From Candidatus Zixiibacteriota bacterium (lineage in GTDB: Bacteria; Zixibacteria; MSB-5A5; GN15; FEB-12), in contig JBFMDV010000038.1 of assembly GCA_040753875.1 (NCBI GenBank), positions 1 to 52,060 of the forward strand: a stretch of DNA of 52,060 bases. The letters run 5' to 3'. Numbering within the stretch: position 1 is the stretch's first letter; every line of letters begins with the position of its first letter. Shown piece after piece: positions 25,806 to 34,237 of this stretch. The translations under genes were made by a program, and so were the position numbers. Under the pieces are notes generated by a model, which had not been told where the DNA came from, ran no database searches, and saw nothing but the letters and a program-made list of their open reading frames with translations.

Positions 25806-26624
25806 CTATTTGGTCGAGATATCGTCGACCTTTATGGTAGCCCCGGTCGGCGAGGATTCATCCCGCTGCATTTCGATCTGGATCTGCTTGCTGCCATCGG
25901 GATTGGTCGTGATGGAAACCTGGCTGGCCGTAAAGCCGGCGCCGACCAGCCTGGCGGCGATTTCGCTCTCTATCTCGGCATCGGTCTTCCCGGCACCGTC
26001 CACCTCCACAGTGGTCATCCGATCCCGTACCTGTGCATACAGGCTGCCTGAGACGGTCTTTCGCACAGCTTCGATCACTGGTGTTGCGGTGGTCCCGGTA
26101 ACGAACCGAAGGGCGCCGGCAACTTCGCGGGCCGCCTGCATAGTGGGGAGTCCGGAGATCATGTAGTTGATTCCGGCCGAGTTGCCGGTGTAGCTAACCG
26201 AGCTGCCGGAGTACCCCAGGAGTTCCACCGCCTCGGAAATCTTGGCCGGCGAAACCAATGAGGATGACTCTGCCTTGAGACTTACCGAATACCCAACGGT
26301 CTGTTCATACGGGAACGGGACGATCGTGACGAAGGCGACCAGCGCCACGAGGAGGGCCAGGCTGGTGGTCATGCGAGGATGTCCGACAATATGCTGCTTC
26401 AACGCTGCCATGAGAGGATGCTCCTTTTCAGTTTTTGAGGCCGCCTGTGCTTCCACCTTGGTTCGCAGGAACGCCGGGGGAGTTGCGTTCTCGGGGCATT
26501 CCGCCCGCAGGTGACTGAACGCTTCGGCCAACCGTCGCTCTGCGTCCGCTTCCGCGAGTCTGGGAAAGCGTTGGGAACGCGCCCGGTCTCTATGGAAGAG
26601 GTTTCTGAGGTTGTGGTACTGCAT
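25806..26624 (-). CDS. Membrane protein paired with an ECF sigma factor (possible anti-sigma)
   Basis: 272-aa protein with a soluble N-terminal ~85 residues, one transmembrane helix (~87-104, 'TTSLALLVALVAFVTIVPF') and an extracytoplasmic C-terminal domain of ~165 residues. The start overlaps the sigma gene by 35 nt, so the two are cotranscribed and probably functionally linked; sigma/anti-sigma pairs usually look like this. However, the Cys/His signature of zinc-binding anti-sigma domains is absent. The C-terminal part has two alternating segments, each pairing a helix with a strand ('ISEAVELLGYSGSSVSYTG', 'IAARLVGAGFTASQVSITT'), which I cannot assign. The anti-sigma call is inferred from context and topology. 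Confidence 0.65.
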   Translation of the reverse strand: MQYHNLRNLFHRDRARSQRFPRLAEADAERRLAEAFSHLRAECPENATPPAFLRTKVEAQAASKTEKEHPLMAALKQHIVGHPRMTTSLALLVALVAFVTIVPFPYEQTVGYSVSLKAESSSLVSPAKISEAVELLGYSGSSVSYTGNSAGINYMISGLPTMQAAREVAGALRFVTGTTATPVIEAVRKTVSGSLYAQVRDRMTTVEVDGAGKTDAEIESEIAARLVGAGFTASQVSITTNPDGSKQIQIEMQRDESSPTGATIKVDDISTK

Positions 26625-27147
26625 ACGGCGCCTTACTTTCGCTGTGTGTTTTCAGGTTGGGCGTCTCGACGGCGGTCAGTGCGGCCACCATCTTTCGCCG
26701 TGATCGGGACAGCCAGGACTTGACGGTCCCCTCTGACCGGCCATACATCGCGGCCAACTCGTGAACGCTCCATCCCTCCAGTTCGTAGAGCACCACCAGA
26801 GTCCGGCGCATCGGTTTCAGCGCCGCCAATGCCCTCGCCACTGTCCGTTTCGCGGCGTACGCGTCCGCCGGATTATGACCAGTCACGTCATCGGTCAGCT
26901 CGGCCGATTGGAATTTCCTGTTCGAACGGCACCGGTTCTGGTAGGTATTCACCAGGATGCGGTACAACCAGGGTCGAAATGACGACTCATCTCGCAGGGT
27001 GCCGAATCGCCGGAGCGCTGTCAGCAGCCCATCCTGGTACAGATCGCTCCCCTCGTCGCGGTTCCCCGCCAATCGCCGGCAGAATGCCTCCGCCTTTGGG
27101 TGTTCCGGCTCCAGGAGTCTCCAGAATCTATCCGATCCGCTGTCCAT
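26590..27147 (-). CDS. ECF-type RNA polymerase sigma factor
   Basis: 185-aa extracytoplasmic-function sigma-70 protein. Region 2 is at ~20-85 ('GSDLYQDGLLTALRRFGTLRD', 'FRPWLYRILVNTYQNRCR') and region 4 at ~110-165, with the helix-turn-helix 'HELAAMYGRSEGTVKSWLSR'. The C-terminal tail (~168-185) is Pro/Lys-rich and overlaps the next gene. It pairs with the membrane protein encoded immediately downstream and is divergent from folE (115 nt gap). The target promoters are unknown. Confidence 0.88.
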   Translation of the reverse strand: MDSGSDRFWRLLEPEHPKAEAFCRRLAGNRDEGSDLYQDGLLTALRRFGTLRDESSFRPWLYRILVNTYQNRCRSNRKFQSAELTDDVTGHNPADAYAAKRTVARALAALKPMRRTLVVLYELEGWSVHELAAMYGRSEGTVKSWLSRSRRKMVAALTAVETPNLKTHSESKAPYAVPQPQKPLP

Positions 27148-27262
27148 CTACAGGTAAGACACTCAAAACAGGAGTTTGGTTGCACTCGACCGTGTCGCCG
27201 ATTGACGGAAACCGTTTGCCTTGGGCCTTTGTTCTGCCCTATGTTTACTCAGGAGGTCTATA

Positions 27263-27832
27263 TTGGAACAGTCTACGCCTGTCACGGATCGGCTTTCGAA
27301 ACTCTATGCTCAGTTGCTCGACGCCATCGGCGAGGATGTTTCCCGTCAGGGACTGAAAGACACGCCGGCGCGTGCCGCCAAGGCGCTGCAGTTCCTCACG
27401 CGCGGATACCAGCAGGACGCCGATGAGGTGATCAACAACGCTGTTTTCGACTCGGATATCAACGAGATGGTGCTGGTCAAAGATATCGAGTTGTACTCGC
27501 TCTGTGAGCACCACCTGCTTCCGTTTATCGGCAAGTGCCATGTCGCCTATCTGCCCAACGGCAAAGTACTGGGGCTCTCCAAAGTAGCGCGAGTAGTGGA
27601 TATGTTTGCGCGTCGCCTGCAAATTCAGGAGAAACTGACCAAACAGATAGCGGAAACAGTGCTCAAATATACTGGTGCTCACGGTGTGGCGGTGGTGATC
27701 GAAGCGCAGCACCTCTGCATGATGATGCGCGGCGTGGAAAAGCAGAACTCGGTCATGAAGACATCCTGTATCCTGGGTGAGTTTTGTCAGAACTCCAGCA
27801 CCCGCGCCGAATTTTTCAGCCTGATCAAGTGA
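27263..27832 (+). CDS. folE: GTP cyclohydrolase I (FolE, type IA)
   Basis: 189-aa enzyme converting GTP to 7,8-dihydroneopterin triphosphate, the first step of folate and biopterin synthesis. I start it at TTG 27263 because AGGAGG (27251-27256) is 6 nt upstream; the frame is open further but has no such signal. Zinc ligands are present: Cys81 and His84 in '[10 protein letters not shown]' and Cys152 in '[11 protein letters not shown]'. Other FolE hallmarks are '[18 protein letters not shown]' and '[10 protein letters not shown]'. The stop (TGA 27830-27832) touches the next start, so folE is the first gene of a three-gene cluster with a PTPS fusion and an SDR. That context suggests pterin cofactor synthesis rather than only folate. 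Confidence 0.95.
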   Translation: MEQSTPVTDRLSKLYAQLLDAIGEDVSRQGLKDTPARAAKALQFLTRGYQQDADEVINNAVFDSDINEMVLVKDIELYSLCEHHLLPFIGKCHVAYLPNGKVLGLSKVARVVDMFARRLQIQEKLTKQIAETVLKYTGAHGVAVVIEAQHLCMMMRGVEKQNSVMKTSCILGEFCQNSSTRAEFFSLIK

Positions 27833-29065
27833 ATGTACCTGACCCTCTCCAAGCGGTTTGAGATATCAACTTCGGTGTCACTGGCACGAGGCGATCGCAC
27901 TGATGCCGAAAATCGCCATTGGTACGGCCCGGCCTCGGCCAGTCGACTTGGTCACGGCTACAACTATGTGTTGTACGTTGTCTTTCACGGCGAGGTCGAC
28001 CCTGCAACCGGTATGATGATCAACGTGAGCACCGTCAAAGAGAGGGTGAACAAGCTGCTGGGGGCCCGGTACGATCACAAGTACCTGAATGTCGATACAG
28101 CGCCCTTCGACCGGATCGCGCCGACACCGGAAAATATCGCGAGACAGTTATCTGATGAGATACGGCCGCTGTTTTTGGGTGAGCGCGCATGTCCCGTGGC
28201 CGTTCATGTTGCCGCCACGCCGGATGACGCCGCCACTGTCTATGGGGACGGACGAGTTGAGAGACATCTGTTTGTCGAGTTCTCGGCTGCGCGTCGTACC
28301 AATTCGCCGCATCTGTCTGATGCTGAAAACGATGCGCTCTTCGGTCGCGCGGCCTCCAAAGCCGGCCACGGCCACAACTACCGCCTTCGCGTGACACTGA
28401 GCGGCTCGGTCGACGACGACTGGGGAGCAATAGCGCCATTTGAACGTACGGACAGCGCCATGAGGTCACTTCGCGAGTTGCTTGATCACAGGAATCTCAA
28501 TGACGAAGTCAGGGCGCTGCATGGAAAACCGATCACGACCGAATCCCTCGCCCGCTTTGTTCTTGAGCAGGTAAAGCAGACCTTGCCGGTAAGTCGTGTT
28601 CGACTGTGGGAGCTTCCGCATTTCTCGGTAGAGTATGTATCCGGAGCGCGGTTCATGATGACACTCGAGAAGTCGTTTCATGCGGCGCATCGGCTTCACA
28701 GCAAGGCGTTGGATGAGACGCAAAACCATGAACTCTACGGCAAATGCAACAACCCGGCAGGGCATGGTCACCAATACCGAGTTGAAGCGTCGCTGGTTGG
28801 ACCCTACGACGAGCGAACCGGGACCATGTGTAATCTGCTGGAATTCGACAATGGGTTCGAGCAGGCGCTCGCACCCTGGAGGTACAAGCATCTCGACCAG
28901 GAGGTCGCAGACTTTGCCGAACGACCGAGCACGGGGGAGAACATCGTCGACGCGCTCTGGCCGCGAGTGGACGTGGCCATGCCCGGTAACTTGCAGCGCC
29001 TGCGGCTCTGGGAAACTCCAAACAACCGGTTTACCTTGCGGAGGGCGTTATGGAGCGTTGCCTGA
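27833..29065 (+). CDS. Triple 6-pyruvoyltetrahydropterin synthase (PTPS/QueD)-domain fusion
   Basis: 410-aa protein made of three PTPS-fold domains in tandem; a normal PTPS/QueD is about 120-145 aa. Domain 3 (~273-410) is complete: zinc ligands His286 in 'SFHAAHR', His311 and His313 in 'GHGHQY', active-site Cys305 in 'LYGKCNNP', His353 in 'YKHLD', and substrate Glu369 and Glu394 ('STGEN', 'RLWE'). Domain 2 (~145-272) keeps 'GHGHNY', 'LDHRNL' and 'LWE' but has Arg154 for the first zinc His and lacks the catalytic Cys ('LFGRAAS'). Domain 1 (~1-135) is more degenerate ('LGHGYNY', no first His, no LWE). So only domain 3 should be catalytic. The gene abuts folE and overlaps the SDR gene by 16 nt. 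QueD is an alternative role, but no other queuosine genes are in the window. Confidence 0.88.
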   Translation: MYLTLSKRFEISTSVSLARGDRTDAENRHWYGPASASRLGHGYNYVLYVVFHGEVDPATGMMINVSTVKERVNKLLGARYDHKYLNVDTAPFDRIAPTPENIARQLSDEIRPLFLGERACPVAVHVAATPDDAATVYGDGRVERHLFVEFSAARRTNSPHLSDAENDALFGRAASKAGHGHNYRLRVTLSGSVDDDWGAIAPFERTDSAMRSLRELLDHRNLNDEVRALHGKPITTESLARFVLEQVKQTLPVSRVRLWELPHFSVEYVSGARFMMTLEKSFHAAHRLHSKALDETQNHELYGKCNNPAGHGHQYRVEASLVGPYDERTGTMCNLLEFDNGFEQALAPWRYKHLDQEVADFAERPSTGENIVDALWPRVDVAMPGNLQRLRLWETPNNRFTLRRALWSVA

Positions 29066-29742
29066 TCACGGGTGCGAGCGGTGGTATCGGACGGGCTGTC
29101 GCACTGCGTTTGGCCTTGAAACAACGACTACTGCTGCTTCACGGCCGTGACCGGGCGAGACTCGGTGAAACCGCCGCACAGGTCGCTTCACAAGGGGGGC
29201 AATCGCGGCAATTGGTCGGCGATTTGGCCGACACCGCCGCTGTCGAGCGAGTGATCGCCGATATCGGCCACGAACCGCTCCAGATGCTGGTCCACAGCGC
29301 CGGTATCGCCATCGTAAAGCCGATGGACGAGCATTCGGTTGAGGAGTGGCAGCAGGTACTCGCCGTCAATGTCACAGCGCCGTTCCTTCTCACGCAAAAG
29401 TTGCTGCCGCTCATGCCGCCCGGAGCGAGCGTCGTGAACATACTCTCGGTCGCTGCCAAGGTTCCTTTCGCGGGCTGGAGCAGCTACTGCATGAGCAAGT
29501 TCGCCCTGGATGGTTTTATGAGATCGGTACGCGAGGAAGTCCGCTCTCGGGGAATTCGCGTCATCAATATCTATCCGCAAGCAACTGCCACCGCGATCTG
29601 GAACGGTGTGCCGGGAGACTGGCCGCGCGAGCGGATGATGGCACCGGAGCAGGTGGCCGAAGCGGTAGCGTTTGCGCTTAGCCGTCCAGCAGACCTGCTC
29701 GTGGAAGATATCTCGCTGGGGAATCTTGGCGGTAACCTTTAG
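29050..29742 (+). CDS. Short-chain dehydrogenase, possible pterin (sepiapterin-type) reductase
   Basis: 230-aa classical SDR. The NAD(P)-binding motif is 'TGASGGIG' (7-14); 'LVHSAG' replaces the usual NNAG with SAG; the catalytic set is Ser133, Tyr146 and Lys150 in 'YCMSK'. His31-Gly-Arg33 after the second strand fits NADP. It starts 16 nt inside the PTPS fusion gene. In the known tetrahydrobiopterin pathway GTP cyclohydrolase I, PTPS and sepiapterin reductase act in that order, so by position this is the third enzyme. SDRs are too diverse to prove the substrate from sequence; another carbonyl reductase role is possible. Its end overlaps the convergent flavin reductase gene by 4 nt. Confidence 0.82.
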   Translation: MERCLITGASGGIGRAVALRLALKQRLLLLHGRDRARLGETAAQVASQGGQSRQLVGDLADTAAVERVIADIGHEPLQMLVHSAGIAIVKPMDEHSVEEWQQVLAVNVTAPFLLTQKLLPLMPPGASVVNILSVAAKVPFAGWSSYCMSKFALDGFMRSVREEVRSRGIRVINIYPQATATAIWNGVPGDWPRERMMAPEQVAEAVAFALSRPADLLVEDISLGNLGGNL

Positions 29743-30257
29743 CTCTCCCGCCTGATAAGGCACTGGACTACTTCTCCGACATACATCCGGTGATAGTCTT
29801 TCTTCGGATAATTGTCATGGATGGAAGCGTCCAGAAACTGCGAGGGTATGATATCCTGATAGTACACTTTCCGGCATTCGATCACCATTCTAGCCTCTGC
29901 GAAATAGACTAAACCGGTTGTGCCGGTCACAGGTGTCAGACCCGCTTTCTCCGCTTTGTTCATATCCCGCCCCGATACCCGGCCACAGAAATTGAGGATC
30001 GGGCGAAGCTTCTCCTCGAAAAACGACAGCGTGAAATACTCGGACCGTTCCATAAATTCATAGGTGTAGCGAGTCGGGCGGACAAAAACAAAGCAGACCT
30101 TCTTGTTCCACAGTTCGCCCAGCGCCCCCCATGATGCGGTCATGGTGTTGAACGACTCCGGCGTTCCGGCGGTGATGAGCATCCAGTCATCAGCTATGAG
30201 CTTGAACGGGTTGTCGGTCATGGCATACAGATCAAGGGGTACAAACTCTGCTTTCAT
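29739..30257 (-). CDS. Flavin reductase-like FMN-binding protein
   Basis: 172-aa soluble protein with the flavin reductase-like split-barrel fold. Motifs include 'NPFKLIADDWMLITAGTPE', 'FNTMTASWGALGELW', 'VCFVFVRPTRYTYEFME' and 'YFTLSFFEEKLRPILNFCGR', as seen in flavoredoxin-like proteins that bind FMN. The start at 30257 (minus-strand GGAGAG just upstream) is preferred over in-frame upstream codons. It converges on the SDR gene with a 4-nt overlap of the ends and is divergent from livJ. The electron donor and partner are unknown; a flavin- or Fe-S-linked electron transfer role is typical of the family. Confidence 0.85.
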   Translation of the reverse strand: MKAEFVPLDLYAMTDNPFKLIADDWMLITAGTPESFNTMTASWGALGELWNKKVCFVFVRPTRYTYEFMERSEYFTLSFFEEKLRPILNFCGRVSGRDMNKAEKAGLTPVTGTTGLVYFAEARMVIECRKVYYQDIIPSQFLDASIHDNYPKKDYHRMYVGEVVQCLIRRES

Positions 30258-30461
30258 AGAATCTCTCCATCGTATCTCCGATGGTACGGTACATGAACAG
30301 TGGCCATTTCGCAATGGCAATGGTCTGCCGTTGGTCCGGCAATTTGAACGTTGACACTGGCATCGCCCGACGCCATCTTGTAAACGAACTGCCGGTCCAG
30401 AAGCCGGTGTACTCCGAACGGTGCTTGACCGACACTAACTGCCTATGTGAGGAGCGTTCCC

Positions 30462-31595
30462 ATGCGACTACCTGCGATCATCATAATCGTATGCCTGTTA
30501 CTCATTGGTTTGATAGGCTGCGGCGGCCAGTCCGAGAAGGTGGTAAGAATAGCGTTGGCCGGACCACTCACCGGCGATGACGCCACCCACGGCCAGGGAA
30601 TGAAACGGGCCATGGAGATCGCAGTCGAGGACGCCAACGCCGCGAAAGTGCTTGGGGATATCAAGATCGAGCTTGCCGTGTTCGATGATCGCTCCGATCC
30701 GAAAGAGGCGGTTACGGTGGCCAATCAGATCATCTCCGACCGAAAGATCATCGGTGTCATCGGGCATTTTAATAGCGGCTGTTCCATCCCGGCCAGCCAG
30801 GTGTATGCCCGCCGTGATCTGGTCATGATCACGCCTGCCTCCACCAACCCCAAGCTGACTTTGCAGGGGCTCAAGAATGTCTTTCGGGTCTGCGGCACTG
30901 ACGATCTACAGGGGATATACGGTGCGAATTATCTGTATGACACATTGAAAGTTCATCGTGTGGCGGTCATCCACGACAAGACCGCTTACGGGCAAGGGTT
31001 GGCCGAGGAATTCCAGAAACAGTTTCTGTCCCGTGGCGGCACGATCACCAGTTTCGACGGCATCGACCGGGGGGACAAGGATTTCAAGGCGCTGCTAACG
31101 CGGATACGGGCCGACAACCCGGAGATCCTCTATTTCGGCGGCTTGTATGCGGAGGCCGGCCTGATGTCCAAACAGTGCAAGGACGTTGGGCTCATGGTGC
31201 CGCTGTTTGGGGGTGACGGTATCCTCACCAACGAATTTGTTCGCATCGCTGGCCCCGTTTCGGAAGGGGACTATTCCTCCATGGTGGGCCTGCCGCCTGA
31301 GAAACTCCCCGAAGCTAAGGACTTCCTGGACAAGTATGCGCGCAATTTCCCCGGTCTTGATGTCGAGCCGTTCGATCCCCTCACGTATGAAGCGGCCTCC
31401 CTGTTGCTCGATGCGTATGCCAGGGTGAACCAGGACCAGTCTAAGCTGATTTCGCAAATCGCATCGGGCACCTATCACGGGATTCTTGGCGAGACCTCGT
31501 TCGATGAACACGGCGACAACCGTCTCAAGCTGGTGAGTATTAACCGCGTGATCAACGGCAGGTTCCAGTTCTACGAACATCCCGCAGCTCTGTAA
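30462..31595 (+). CDS. livJ: Branched-chain amino acid ABC transporter substrate-binding lipoprotein
   Basis: 377-aa receptor of a LIV-type importer. TGAGGAG at 30448-30454 supports ATG 30462. It has a lipoprotein signal with lipobox 'LIGC' (~residue 20). Mature motifs are 'RIALAGPLTGDDATHGQGMKR', 'VIGHFNSGCSIPASQVYA', 'MITPASTNPKLT', 'FRVCGTDDLQG' and 'HRVAVIHDKTAYGQGLAEEF', all standard for LivJ/LivK. It is followed after 3 nt by livH and is the first gene of livJHMGF. Related receptors also bind urea or aromatic compounds, so the exact ligand is unproven. Confidence 0.93.
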   Translation: MRLPAIIIIVCLLLIGLIGCGGQSEKVVRIALAGPLTGDDATHGQGMKRAMEIAVEDANAAKVLGDIKIELAVFDDRSDPKEAVTVANQIISDRKIIGVIGHFNSGCSIPASQVYARRDLVMITPASTNPKLTLQGLKNVFRVCGTDDLQGIYGANYLYDTLKVHRVAVIHDKTAYGQGLAEEFQKQFLSRGGTITSFDGIDRGDKDFKALLTRIRADNPEILYFGGLYAEAGLMSKQCKDVGLMVPLFGGDGILTNEFVRIAGPVSEGDYSSMVGLPPEKLPEAKDFLDKYARNFPGLDVEPFDPLTYEAASLLLDAYARVNQDQSKLISQIASGTYHGILGETSFDEHGDNRLKLVSINRVINGRFQFYEHPAAL

Positions 31596-31598
31596 GCG

Positions 31599-32495
31599 AT
31601 GTTCCTTCAGCAACTCATCAACGGCCTGACTCTCGGCAGTATCTACGCCCTGTTTGCCCTCGGCTATACGATGGTGTACGGTGTACTATTGATGATCAAC
31701 TTCGCCCACAGCGAGATATTCATGGTTGGCGCCTATCTGGGGTTCTGGGTGTTGTCGTTACTCCCCATGCTCATGGCCCCGTCGCTGCCGGTCTATCTGA
31801 TGGTTATTTTTGTAGTCGCCATGCTCGGGACCGGCGCCCTGGCCGTGGCGGTCGAGCGAAGTGCCTACCGTCCGTTGCGTCACGCCCCTCGTCTGGCGCC
31901 CCTCATCAGCGCCATCGGCGTTTCCATATTCCTGCAGAATCTCGTCATGTTGACCGTCGGCGCCGACTCAAAACCGTATCCGGCATTGTTTACCGGCGCG
32001 CCCATCGAGTTTGGCGGCATTCGCCTTACGTCCCTCCAGATTCTGATCTTCGGCCTCGCCGTGGTGTTGATGATCCTGCTGCAACTGTTTATCACCCGAA
32101 CGAGGCTCGGTACCGCCATGCGCGCCGTGGCGCAGAACCATATCGTCTCTCAACTCATGGGCATCAACACCGGCAATATCATCGCGTTGACATTCTTCAT
32201 CGGCGGCGGGCTGGGGGGAGTGGCCGGAGTGCTGAATGGCCTCTACTATGGAAGCATCAAATACAACATGGGATTCATCCCAGGTATCAAGGCGTTCACG
32301 GCGGCGGTACTTGGCGGCATCGGCAATGTCAAGGGAGCGATGGTTGGGGGATTTCTACTCGGTGTTCTTGAAGCGCTCGCCGCCGGCTATATCTCATCGG
32401 AATACAAGGACGTGATCGCATTTGTTGTCCTCATCCTGGTACTGTTTTTCCGGCCCACCGGCATATTCGGTGAGGCGGTGACCGAGAAGATATGA
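31599..32495 (+). CDS. livH: Branched-chain amino acid ABC transporter permease LivH
   Basis: 298-aa inner-membrane permease, about eight helices. Typical sequence: 'QQLINGLTLGSIYALFALGYTMVYGVLLMINFAHSE' at the N terminus, 'MRAVAQNHIVSQLMGIN' in the cytoplasmic EAA-like loop, and 'KAFTAAVLGGIGNVKGAMVGG' near the end. It overlaps livM by 4 nt (ATGA). With LivM it forms the translocation channel. Confidence 0.94.
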   Translation: MFLQQLINGLTLGSIYALFALGYTMVYGVLLMINFAHSEIFMVGAYLGFWVLSLLPMLMAPSLPVYLMVIFVVAMLGTGALAVAVERSAYRPLRHAPRLAPLISAIGVSIFLQNLVMLTVGADSKPYPALFTGAPIEFGGIRLTSLQILIFGLAVVLMILLQLFITRTRLGTAMRAVAQNHIVSQLMGINTGNIIALTFFIGGGLGGVAGVLNGLYYGSIKYNMGFIPGIKAFTAAVLGGIGNVKGAMVGGFLLGVLEALAAGYISSEYKDVIAFVVLILVLFFRPTGIFGEAVTEKI

Positions 32496-33478
32496 ACATG
32501 CCCCGACGCTCAGTCCTGATCTGCCTTGTTCTGGCAGTCCTCATCGCTCTTCCCATCGTGCTGAACGCCCTCGGAAACTACTACATCATTCATGTTGCGG
32601 CGCTGGTGGGGATCTATTGCATCCTCTGCCTGGCGCTGAATATCACCATCGGCTATACGGGTCTGCTGGACCTTGGCTTCATGGCGTTTTACGCCATCGG
32701 CGCGTACACTGCGGCGCTCCTGAGTGTTGTGGGAGTATCGTTCTGGATCTCGCTTCCGGCGGCGGTAGTGGCGGGAGGATTCTTTCGATATGTGATCGGT
32801 GCACCGGTGCTTCGCCTGCGCGGTGATTACCTGGCGATCGTCACACTGGCGTTCGGCGAGATAGTCCGCCTCATCCTGAACAACTTTGACCTGCTGACGA
32901 ACGGCCCGAAGGGACTGCCGAGGGTCGGCGAGACAATGACGCCGGTACGGCTGGGTCTCTGGCGGCTCGATAACGATGTTCATTATTTCTACCTGATACT
33001 GTTTTTCGTTATCGCGGCGGTCTTTGTCAGCTATCGATTGGAGCACTCGCGGCTGGGGCGGGCGCTGGTGGCGATCCGGGAGGATGAACTGGCTGCGCAG
33101 CTCTCCGGTATCAACGTAGCTCGCACCAAGGCTGTCGCATTTGTCCTGAGTGGCATGTTCGGCGCGCTGGCCGGTGCCATCTATGTCCACTGGATCGGGT
33201 TTATCACACCCGACATGTTCACGTTCTGGGAGTCGGTCCTCCTGGTGTCCATGATCGTGGTCGGCGGCATGGGAAATATTGCGGGCACGCTCCTCGGCGT
33301 GTTGCTGTTGGTGGGAGGGCCGGAACTGCTGCGCTCGACACTGGGCACGCGGTTCGTCGATTATCGCCTGCTGCTGTTCGGGGCAGTGATGATCCTGGTG
33401 ATCATTTTTCGTCCGCAGGGGTTGTTGCCGTCGCGACGCCGTGCGCTTGAACTGCACCGCACCGATACTGGGTCCTGA
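32492..33478 (+). CDS. livM: Branched-chain amino acid ABC transporter permease LivM
   Basis: 328-aa inner-membrane permease paired with LivH. Motifs are 'LNITIGYTGLLDLGFMAFYAIGAY', 'LRLRGDYLAIVTLAFGEIVRL', 'GRALVAIREDELAAQLSGIN' and 'VLLVSMIVVGGMGNIAGTLLG', typical of LivM. It starts within the livH stop and ends 3 nt before livG. A long open frame exists on the opposite strand here, but it lacks any family features. Confidence 0.94.
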   Translation: MNMPRRSVLICLVLAVLIALPIVLNALGNYYIIHVAALVGIYCILCLALNITIGYTGLLDLGFMAFYAIGAYTAALLSVVGVSFWISLPAAVVAGGFFRYVIGAPVLRLRGDYLAIVTLAFGEIVRLILNNFDLLTNGPKGLPRVGETMTPVRLGLWRLDNDVHYFYLILFFVIAAVFVSYRLEHSRLGRALVAIREDELAAQLSGINVARTKAVAFVLSGMFGALAGAIYVHWIGFITPDMFTFWESVLLVSMIVVGGMGNIAGTLLGVLLLVGGPELLRSTLGTRFVDYRLLLFGAVMILVIIFRPQGLLPSRRRALELHRTDTGS

Positions 33479-33481
33479 CCG

Positions 33482-34237
33482 ATGCTTCTGCAAATGCGGA
33501 ACATTTCAAAGCGGTTTGGCGGCCTGAATGCGCTGTCCGAAGTGAATGCGGAGGTCGATATCGCTGGCGTGCTCGGTCTCATAGGCCCGAACGGTGCCGG
33601 CAAATCGACCCTCTTCAATGTCGTCACCGGCGTTTATCCGCCCGATAACGGCGCCGTCCTGTTCCGGAACCAGTCCATTGACGGATATCCGCCCCACCAG
33701 ATCGTCAAACTGGGGATCGCCCGCACGTTTCAGAATCTCCGCTTGTTCAACAACATGACTGCCCTCGAAAACGTGATGGTGGGCCGGCACTCGTGCACCC
33801 ATGCCACGCTTCTCGATGCGCTCCTCCGGACCCGTCGGGCGGCTCGCGAGGAGCACGAGATAGTCGACCGCGCGCGAGCTGAGCTTGAATTCGTCGGTCT
33901 CCTGCCGATGGGGAATGAACTGGCCAGGAATCTCAGTTACGGCAACCAGCGACGGATCGAAATTGCCCGGGCGTTGGCTTCCGATCCGGCACTGGTGCTC
34001 CTCGATGAGCCCACTGCCGGCATGAACCCGCGCGAATGCAACGAACTCATCGAACTGATACAGAAAATTCGCACTCGCAATATCGCCGTGATCATTATCG
34101 AGCACCGCATGCACGTGGTGATGTCCATCTCCGAGCGAATAGTTGTGTTGGACTACGGCGAGAAGATCGCCGAGGGAAGACCTGAGGAGGTGCAGCGTGA
34201 CCCGAAAGTGATCGAGGCGTATCTGGGGACGCAGTGA
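33482..34237 (+). CDS. livG: Branched-chain amino acid ABC transporter ATPase LivG
   Basis: 251-aa ABC ATPase. Walker A 'IGPNGAGKSTLFNVVTGVY', Q loop 'GIARTFQNLRLFNNMTALEN', signature 'LSYGNQRRIEIARALA', Walker B 'LVLLDEPTAGMNP' and H loop 'VIIIEHRMHVVMSIS' are all the LivG forms. The stop overlaps the livF GTG start (GTGA at 34234). It acts with LivF as a heterodimer on the LivHM channel. Confidence 0.95.
   Translation: MLLQMRNISKRFGGLNALSEVNAEVDIAGVLGLIGPNGAGKSTLFNVVTGVYPPDNGAVLFRNQSIDGYPPHQIVKLGIARTFQNLRLFNNMTALENVMVGRHSCTHATLLDALLRTRRAAREEHEIVDRARAELEFVGLLPMGNELARNLSYGNQRRIEIARALASDPALVLLDEPTAGMNPRECNELIELIQKIRTRNIAVIIIEHRMHVVMSISERIVVLDYGEKIAEGRPEEVQRDPKVIEAYLGTQ

Noticed and set aside
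27833-29065. Queuosine biosynthesis (QueD) as the main role of the triple PTPS protein
   Set aside because: No queC, queE or queF in the window, while folE and an SDR flank it directly; QueD cannot be excluded but is less supported.
32510-33493. 327-codon open frame antisense to livM
   Set aside because: Composition is what GC-rich antisense frames produce and the sense frame is unmistakably LivM.
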